The notes beneath the pieces were generated by a model. It was not told the origin of the DNA and did no database searches. It saw nothing but the letters and a program-made list of their open reading frames with translations. A DNA stretch of 64,000 bases from Miscanthus floridulus (Eukaryota > Streptophyta > Magnoliopsida > Poales > Poaceae): the NCBI RefSeq assembly GCF_019320115.1, contig NC_089598.1, positions 28,005,491 to 28,069,490 on the forward strand. The letters are read 5' to 3'. The translations under genes were made by a program, and so were the position numbers. The stretch's first letter is position 1; every line of letters begins with the position of its first letter. Positions 57,655 through 64,000 of the stretch are shown piece after piece.

Positions 57655-59769
57655 TCATCCACTTTTTGATGGTACCCAAATAAGTTTGGGTCCTCTCAAG
57701 TTAGGAACAACATACTTAGGCAATGTCTTAGTATGAGTAGCGGGATGTTTTGCAATAGCAACCATAGAGGTACCATTACCATCCTTTCTAAGCATATCAT
57801 GATCATCAATTGAAATAGGCTTAGAAATTTTACCTAGGGGACATAAATGTGCCATGTGTCCCCTTTCTCGGCATGAGTAGCACTTCCTCTTTGATTGAGC
57901 CTTTTCTTCCTTGCTCATGTTGTGCTTCTCATTGCCTTGCCTCTCATGGATTGCTTGAGCCTTCTTGTCAAGCTTGGTAGGACACTTAGAGGCAAAGTGT
58001 CCCATATTTCCACACTTGAAGCATTTGATGTGAGCACAATTTTTCTTTTCATCTTCATTCTTGCTCATCATCTTGGTATCTTGAGTTTGCATTGGATGCC
58101 TTGCCTTTCCACCCCTTCTTGTTTTCTTCTTCTTTATCATCAAATCGCTACCATCTTCATGGTTGATCTTGATTTGAATTTGGGGTGTCTTCTCTTGCTC
58201 AACTTGTGGCTTTGGTTGAGGCTTTAATTGTTGCTTCACCAATTGCTTGGTTGGGCACATTGAGGTAAGATGACCCCAAGTGCGGCACTTGAAGCACTTC
58301 ACATGCCTTAGCCTCTCTTCTTCTTTCTTCAACTTGAGCTTTTCTTCATTGGGGCAACCATTTGCAAGATGTCCCACTTCATGGCACTTGAAGCACATGA
58401 AATGAGAGAGCTTCTCTTGTTCTTGCGTCTTCATCTCTCTTTCATATCTTCTCTTGCCCCATCTTTTGCCCTTGATCTTGCTCTTGTTGAAGCCAATGCC
58501 ACTAGTGTCATTGCAGCTTTCTTGATGATTGACTTTGCTAGTCATGAAGCCGACTCCACTCTTGTCACCAAAGTTTCTTTGAGTCTTCAACATATGCTCA
58601 AAGATGACTTGAGAGTTGTAGCACCTCTCTAACTTGTTGCTCAATTTTTTCACTTCATTTTTGAGCTCATTGTTCTCCTTCAAAAGGTTAGTCTCACAAG
58701 ACATAGAAGTAGAACAAGCATCTATATGTGAAGAGCATGGCATATCTAATAAATCATCACAAGAGGTGGATACATGCTTCTTGCCTACATCACAAGGGTT
58801 AGCAATAGTATGTGATTGATCAATTGACCCATGTGATGAACTCTCATTGTTTTTAAGTTTCTTTGTGAATACTTTAATGAGAGAAGCATGTTGTTCTAAT
58901 AATTCATCATGAGATGCAAGTAGTGTCTCATGATTCAATTTAAGCTCATCAAGTGAAGATTTATAAGCATCAAGTAATTTCTTATGTTCTTCACAAGAGT
59001 TCTTTAGAAATGAGTTTTCATTTTCTAATTTCAATGTTTTATCTTTCTCATTTTCTAAAGACATGGTCATGCTAGCAAGTCTACTAACAAGCTCATCATA
59101 TGAATCAACATGATCAACCACATTATCATTTGATACCTTAGTGTCACCTTGTGACATGAAGCAATGTGGTGATGTAGATGGAGAGCTTGTAGTAGCATTA
59201 TCATCGTGGCTCGAGCATGAATCATCATCACCATCAAGTGTGCATGGGGTAGCAACATCACTTGCAACACTTGTGGCATCATCATCAACCTTGTCAAGTG
59301 AACTTGTAGTGGATTGATCATCATCATCCTTACTTGACAATGAGGTGGAGCAATCTTCCACAATCACCAAATTGTGGTTATGCTCAACACACTCATGCGC
59401 CTCCTTCTTGGGCTCATCCTCCTTCTTGAATTTGTCGTCATCCCATGTGGAGGAGTCACCGTAAAAGGCTTGGAGTGCTAGCCACATTTCATGAGCACTT
59501 TCCAAGTCCCACACACGTCTAAAAATATCATCATGTATAGCACACGTTAGATAATAAAGAGCACGATGATCAAGTTGTAAGCAATCCTTTTGCGCTTGGG
59601 TGAGGTTATCCTTATCCAAGGCATCACGAGAAAAACCAACAACAATGATCCACCATGCCTTGGGACCCAATTCACGGAAATGATCAAGCATATGATGTTT
59701 CCACCGTGCATAGTGTGTGCCATAAAAAATGTGTGTGTCACAAACAACTTCTAGCCCAAAGTTTGCCAT
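57655..59769 (-). CDS. Gag polyprotein of element F, intact, 704 aa, four zinc knuckles
   Basis: Gag forms the particle and binds the element RNA. Start is the ATG at 59769, about 50 nt after the LTR and PBS. Residues ~10-115 form a UBN2/DUF4219-like capsid region (YARWKHHMLDHF; CAIHDDIFRRVWDLESAHE). An Asp/Ser-rich stretch (120-220) and two Leu/Glu/Lys-rich coiled-coil-like segments (about 225-320 and 365-395) follow. Four CX2CX4HX4C knuckles: CFKCHEVGHLANGC, CFKCRTWGHLTSMC, CFKCGNMGHFASKC and CYSCRERGHMAHLC. All keep the Cys and His. The end reads NLRGPKLIWVPSKSG then stop, matching NLQGPKQVWVPKK of Copia-2 at the gag-protease junction. The frame is completely open, unlike every other gag here. 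Confidence 0.92.
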   Translation of the reverse strand: MANFGLEVVCDTHIFYGTHYARWKHHMLDHFRELGPKAWWIIVVGFSRDALDKDNLTQAQKDCLQLDHRALYYLTCAIHDDIFRRVWDLESAHEMWLALQAFYGDSSTWDDDKFKKEDEPKKEAHECVEHNHNLVIVEDCSTSLSSKDDDDQSTTSSLDKVDDDATSVASDVATPCTLDGDDDSCSSHDDNATTSSPSTSPHCFMSQGDTKVSNDNVVDHVDSYDELVSRLASMTMSLENEKDKTLKLENENSFLKNSCEEHKKLLDAYKSSLDELKLNHETLLASHDELLEQHASLIKVFTKKLKNNESSSHGSIDQSHTIANPCDVGKKHVSTSCDDLLDMPCSSHIDACSTSMSCETNLLKENNELKNEVKKLSNKLERCYNSQVIFEHMLKTQRNFGDKSGVGFMTSKVNHQESCNDTSGIGFNKSKIKGKRWGKRRYEREMKTQEQEKLSHFMCFKCHEVGHLANGCPNEEKLKLKKEEERLRHVKCFKCRTWGHLTSMCPTKQLVKQQLKPQPKPQVEQEKTPQIQIKINHEDGSDLMIKKKKTRRGGKARHPMQTQDTKMMSKNEDEKKNCAHIKCFKCGNMGHFASKCPTKLDKKAQAIHERQGNEKHNMSKEEKAQSKRKCYSCRERGHMAHLCPLGKISKPISIDDHDMLRKDGNGTSMVAIAKHPATHTKTLPKYVVPNLRGPKLIWVPSKSG

Positions 59770-59805
59770 CCTCTCGGGTCGGTGAAGACCATAAATGAGA
59801 GACCG

Positions 59806-59818
59806 GGCTCTGATACCA
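59806..59818 (-). other. Primer-binding site of element F
   Basis: Minus strand TGGTATCAGAGCC, intact tRNA-iMet type. Confidence 0.9.
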
Positions 59819-60895
59819 CTTGAAGGGTCGAGATGGCGGACTAGAGGGGGGGTGAATAGTCTTTTCTAAAATTAATCACGTCGGCTAACCGATACAAATG
59901 CGGAATTAAAACTATCGGTCTAGCCAAGACTATACCCCACTATATATGTTCATTAGCACCTTGCAAAGATAACAATTATGCAACAAAGGTGCTGGGCTAG
60001 TTAGAGCTCTCCTAAACAATTCTAGGAGCAAGGTTACACAAACCTATGCCACTAATATTTTAAGCAACAAGAGAGCTCCTACACATGCTAGTAAGCAAAA
60101 GCACAAAGCTAACAAAGCTCACTAGCAATGCTCAATAACAAGGCAACCAATGCCTAATTAGAGAGCGCAAATACTTAGCTACACAAACTAAGCAATGTGA
60201 CTAACAAGGTTACTAAAACCAAATTAGCCACGCAAGGGAGCTACTTCTATGCTACACAAGCAAGAAGATAATTAGCAAGCTACACAAGCTATCTAATTAC
60301 AAGAGCAACTACACAAGCTTAATATGTATAAAAGTAATTGCAAGCTTGTGTAATGGGGATGCAAACCAATAGGAAGAACAAGGTTGACACGATGATTTTT
60401 CTCCCGAGGTTCACGTGTTTGCCAACACTCTAGTCCCCGTTGTGTCGACCGCTCACTTGGTGGTTCAGTGGCTAATTAGCATCACCCGCTAAGCCCGCAC
60501 GTCGGGCGCCACAAGAACCTACCCCTTGAGTGAGGGTAGCTCAATGACACGCTTTACTAGAGTTGCTCTTCGTGGCTCCCGCGTTGCGAGCATAATGCCC
60601 CTCACAAGCACTTCTCCAGAGCGCCGCACAAGCTTCTTGCGGGCTTCCACGGAGACCACCACCAAGCCATCTAGGAGGTGGCAACCTCCAAGAGTAACAA
60701 GCACCACCAGCTTGCAACTTGATCACCTAGTGCCACTCGATGCAACCTCACGATGCAATCGCACTAGAATCGCTCACTCACACAATCGAATGATCACTAT
60801 CAAGTATGTGTGAGATGGAGGGCTCCTAAGCACTCTCAAGCATGGACACAAAGTCCCCCAAGGTGCTCCACACCTGCCATGGCTGAGAGCCACTT

Positions 60896-60905
60896 CTATT
60901 TATAG
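60896..60905 (-). promoter_or_regulatory. TATA box, element F 5' LTR
   Basis: Minus strand CTATAAATAG in U3. Transcription should start near 60870 and run leftwards. Confidence 0.75.
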
Positions 60906-60954
60906 CCCCAAGGGCTAAACTAGCCGTTACCCCTTCACTGGGCAAAAATCGGGC

Positions 60955-61290
60955 CGACCGGACGCTCCGGTCGTGTTGACCGGACGCAGGACCTCAGCGT
61001 TCGGTCGCCCACAGACGGCCACGTGTCCCGATTCCAACGGTCACTTGACCTGACCGGACGCAGCAGCTTCAACTGACCGAACGCTAGACCTCAGTGTCTG
61101 GTCGTTTCCAGTAAGCTCCCCAAGGTGTATTTCTTCGATCGGACGCGTCCGGTCCACCTTGATCGGACATAGCCCAGCGTCCGGTCACACTCCAGCTTCT
61201 GCATCACCGTACGTCAGCCTGACCGAACGCACCCTGCCAGCGTTCGGTGCTTTCAGATCTAGCATTCGGTCAGTTGACCGACACTGGCAT
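60955..61290 (-). promoter_or_regulatory. Inverted decamer array in the element F 5' LTR
   Basis: Same array as 53119-53432, with about 22 bp of extra motif sequence (CTCCGGTCGTGTTGACCGGA region at 60965-60986). Several copies here are mutated (for example GCGTTCGGTC). Confidence 0.85.
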
Positions 61291-62187
61291 CTCCGCGATC
61301 AACTCGTTTTCACTTCTAACTTCTTCAGCCTTGCTCCAATGAGCCAACCACAAGAATTTGCATCCGGCGCAATAGAAAATAGGCATTCCATTTTCCCCAA
61401 ACCCATCTCAACCCTGCAAATACCACCTCCTTTGTAAATGTGCCAACACCACCAAGTGTACACCACCATGTGTACATGTGTTAGCATTTTCACAATCATT
61501 TCCCAAAGGATGTTAGCCACTCAACTTGCCACGCCACTCGATCCTAGCGACAATGCAAAGTTAGATCACTCGAGTGGCACTAGATGACCGATATGCAAAC
61601 AAGTTTGCCCCTCTTGATAGTATGGCCATCTATCCTAAACCTGGTCATAAACTTCTCTACACACCTATGACCGGTGAAATGAAATGCCCTAGGTTATACC
61701 TTTGCCTTGCGCATTCCATTTCATCTCCTTCAATGTCGATGCAACACATGCACCAACACGATCAACAATGATATGATCCACTTCATATCATCACATGATC
61801 ATATTGGTTCATCGATCTTGACTTCACTTGCTCTTCACCGTTGCCATCGTCCATCGGTGCCAAGTCTTGCTCAAGCTTCACCGCCACGTGGTCCATCACT
61901 CCAAAGCCTTTGACTTGCCCTTCACGCTTGCAACCGGTCCATCAAGCCAAGTTTTGTCTTGATCTTCTCCACCTTGATCACTTGACTCAATGTCATGTCT
62001 CATGTGCAATAAGCTCCTTCATCATCACATGTGTGAGCTTTGCAACATCTCCAAGCCATTTTCACCTCCATGGCATATGTTGCTCACACACATGTACCTG
62101 TGGACTAATCACCTGTGTATCTCACATAAACACAATTAGTCCACCTAGGTTGTCACTCAATTACCAAAACCAAATAAGGACGTTTCA

Positions 62188-62872
62188 GTCTCGGCAGGCG
62201 TGAATCTCGAGATGGCCGAGGCCCTGACGTAGAGTGCCACGGCTCAGAGGGAGCGGTCGATCTGGTACGCTGGTTCAGAGGCGATGATGACCCAGGCCAG
62301 ACTTCCAATGCCACGTTGTCTTCAGGGCGGGTGTTACGGGGCACAGTGTAGCGCCGGCACTAATCATGGGCACAGTGCCAGAACACAGTGGCCGGTAATC
62401 ACCGCCACGCCTTGTCTTAGCCGGTATGGTATTGACGCGACTCCTTGTCCCGTCGGCCACTCCATGGTGTCGAGCCGTTGTTCGGCTAAGATTGCGGGAG
62501 TGGTTGATGCATTAATAGGACATGACATGCTGTCAGGAAGACTGGTCGAGGCGGGAGCGATAGGTTATTGATAAGCTAGCCTCGGGCGATACGGAGAATA
62601 GCTGTCTCATTCGAGGCTGTATGCACGGGGCCTCAGGCGAGACAGAGATTGGGCTCCTTGCCAAGGCTTTCCGTGAGAGGCCTCACATGAGGCGGAGATT
62701 TCATCAGGGTGTCGAGACCTTCCCGTGCGAGGCCTAAGGCGAGGCAGAGAGCCGGTGGGCTTGGACGGGGCTGGTGGTGAACCCATGGCTTACCTTCTGG
62801 CTTTGTTGTTGATGGGATTTAAGTGACTCTTTTAGTGTACGCTTGGGGTACCCCATTTTATGGTACCCGACA
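62188..62872 (-). repeat. Gypsy-E LTR, part 2
   Basis: Resumes with GTCTC and ends ...TTATGGTACCCGACA, the inverted counterpart of TGTCGG. Both parts total about 1.32 kb, close to the Gypsy-A LTR length. GGCCTC.GGCGAGGC-like words occur at 62620-62755. Confidence 0.8.
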
Positions 62873-64000
62873 GTAGCCCCCAAGCCTTAGGGGGAGTGCA
62901 TGCATTCTCCCTGAGGGTTTGTCGAGACTTGGCTTGCAGCCACTCCTGTAGGGATTGCGATTCGCTTCTCGAGGTTTCGGTGGGTGTGCGCGAGCGCACC
63001 CGCCGGGTGTAGCCCCCAAGGCCCTGGAGGAGTGGATTTACTCCTCCAGGGGCTTTTTCGTGTTTGAGTGAGAAGTTTTTATCGTATTTGCCGAGCCCAC
63101 AAGTGCAAGTTCAGGTCACGGGGTTTCGGCAAGGTCGCAGGGAGAGCCCCCGAGCCTCTGCACGAAGCAAGAGGGCGATTAGGGGTACCCCTGACTTTTT
63201 GCGCGACCCTCATGCTTCCTTTTCGCTCGGAATGAGGGGTGGAATGTGCCAAGCTACCCTCGATGGGCACGAGCGATGGCACTTCCGGTGAGTTGTTATC
63301 GTGTAAGTCCGAGTGGAGGCCCATGCCCCGTTCGCTAGGGGACGGCTAGTGGTCTAGAGACGTGCTCCAAGAGTATCGGAGGGTTTCTCTAGTGGGTGTC
63401 ATGGCCGTTCGCTGGGCCCTGGTGGCTCGGTGCCTCCCTCGGTGGGATCCCATTCGAAGACCTCCCTACCAGTCTCGGACACGACTTAGGATGCCCCGAG
63501 CGATCGTTCGCTCGGGCCTTGGCCATATGTGGGCTCGCCCATAGTCGTCCCTAACTCTGTTGCCCTGGGGTGGCTATCAAAACCCTAGGGGGCCCAGCCT
63601 TCGAACCCCTAGACCGTAACAGGCTTGATGCCCTTTATCGTGTTTGTAACGAAACTTCTAGCGTGGGCTTAGGTCGTTTGTCTTTGTTTTGGGTGCAGGA
63701 GGAGCCCCTGAGCCTCCGCCTAGAGCGAGAGGGTGGTCAGGGGTCCCCCTGGCTTTTTTGTTCGATTCTCACATATCCTTTTCGTTCAGACGGAGGGGTT
63801 GTTTGCCAAGCCCATTCGGGTGCGAGCCTAGGCCGCTGGGTCTCGGCAAGGTTGTAGGAAGAGCCCCTAGCCTCTACACGGAGCGAGAGGGCTGTCGGGA
63901 GTTCCCCTGGCTTTTTGTATGCCCCTCGCACGTGAGGGTTTGTTTGCCAAGGCCCCCTTAGGCACGAGCCTAGGTCACGGGGTCTCGGCATATCTACAGG
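62873..64000 (-). mobile_element. Gypsy-E internal 3' region (runs off the window)
   Basis: The region starts with a purine tract (minus strand AAGGCTTGGGGGCTAC). No pol domain is in view. Apparent ORFs here come from a GC-rich tandem repeat. The element continues to the right, where integrase and RT would be expected in minus orientation. Confidence 0.65.
63100..64000. repeat. ~160-bp degenerate tandem repeat in the Gypsy-E 3' region
   Basis: Blocks around GAGCCCC(C)GAGCCTC..C.C..AGC.AGAGGG at 63145, 63701 and 63861, each followed by CCCCTG(G/A)CTTTTT and the GGTCTCGGCAAGGT-type word before the next unit. The last two are 160 bp apart, the first lies 556 bp earlier, and a new unit begins at the window end (TCACGGGGTCTCGGCA). 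Confidence 0.75.

Larger units (their letters stand above)
51985..62187 (-). mobile_element. Element F: gag-only non-autonomous SIRE-like Copia element
   Basis: A 10.2-kb element. The LTRs are 2346 and 2367 bp and nearly identical on reading. The target duplication is GTCCC (51980-51984) against GTCTC (62188-62192), one mismatch. Minus-strand order: 5' LTR (62187-59821), PBS AGTGGTATCAGAGCC, a 50-nt leader, one intact gag ORF (59769-57655), 3.3 kb of non-coding 3' region, purine tract, 3' LTR (54330-51985). No protease, integrase, RT or RNase H domain was seen. PBS, LTR start, purine tract, 3' UTR blocks and gag C-terminus match Copia-2, so it probably moves with that family's enzymes. Confidence 0.9.
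59821..62187 (-). repeat. Element F 5' LTR (2367 bp)
   Basis: TGAAGGGTCGAGATGGCGG to GGACGTTTCA. It pairs with 51985-54330. The most distal bases differ (CGTTTCA against CCTTTCA). Confidence 0.94.

Noticed and set aside
1..64000. tRNA, rRNA or host protein-coding genes
   Set aside because: No cloverleaf, rRNA or host domain was recognised by eye; a tRNA scan and an RNA-seq mapping would be needed to exclude small genes.

Overview
The window is repeat-rich plant nuclear DNA, almost certainly from a large grass genome (probably a panicoid, though the species cannot be read from the sequence). No complete host protein-coding gene, tRNA or rRNA gene was recognised. Nearly everything is LTR retrotransposon DNA in two nests, plus one LINE fragment, one probable solo LTR and small MITE-like pieces. 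Evidence: long terminal repeats with TG...CA ends and 5-bp target duplications, primer-binding sites of the initiator-tRNA-Met type (TGGTATCAGAGC) and the TGGCGCC type, purine tracts, and gag, protease, RT, RNase H and integrase domains in Copia or Gypsy order.

Left nest (1-38974). LTR-like DNA with ~230-bp subrepeats (1-1123) abuts a partial Copia pol (Copia-1, 1124-3397). This runs into a truncated LTR of the same family (3398-3986), which begins a fuller SIRE-like Copia element (Copia-2: PBS, gag, pol, 3' UTR, purine tract). The 3' LTR of Copia-2 is split: 71 bp at 10219-10289 and the rest at 37871-38974. Between them lies Gypsy-A (10290-37870, minus strand, Tat-like). Gypsy-A carries an antisense intron-containing extra ORF that was hit twice: by Gypsy-B (15263-28369, minus, TSD CCCAC, nearly complete gag-pol plus its own antisense ORF) and, 56 bp away, by element C (28426-33396, plus, TSD GGTGG, a gag-protease CRM-like chromovirus without RT, RNase H or integrase).

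Middle (38975-46943). A LINE keeps only its 5' and endonuclease part (minus strand). It is followed by a tandemly duplicated hairpin unit, a 4.2-kb probable solo LTR carrying seven perfect TGACGTCA palindromes, and MITE-like DNA including a truncated Stowaway.

Right nest (46944-64000). A decayed Copia element D (LTR, PBS, leader, RT remnant) is cut by the LTR of Gypsy-E (51350-51984 and 62188-62872, minus strand, pol beyond the window). That LTR is interrupted by element F (51985-62187, minus), a 10.2-kb element with 2.35-kb LTRs and one intact 704-codon gag ORF with four zinc knuckles but no pol. F shares 3' UTR, PBS and gag-end motifs with Copia-2, so it looks like a non-autonomous member of that SIRE-like group. 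It also carries a short stretch complementary to the Copia integrase coding sequence. F is the most interesting object in the window.

Lineage names (SIRE, Tat, CRM, Tekay-like) come from recognising motifs by eye, not from a database search.
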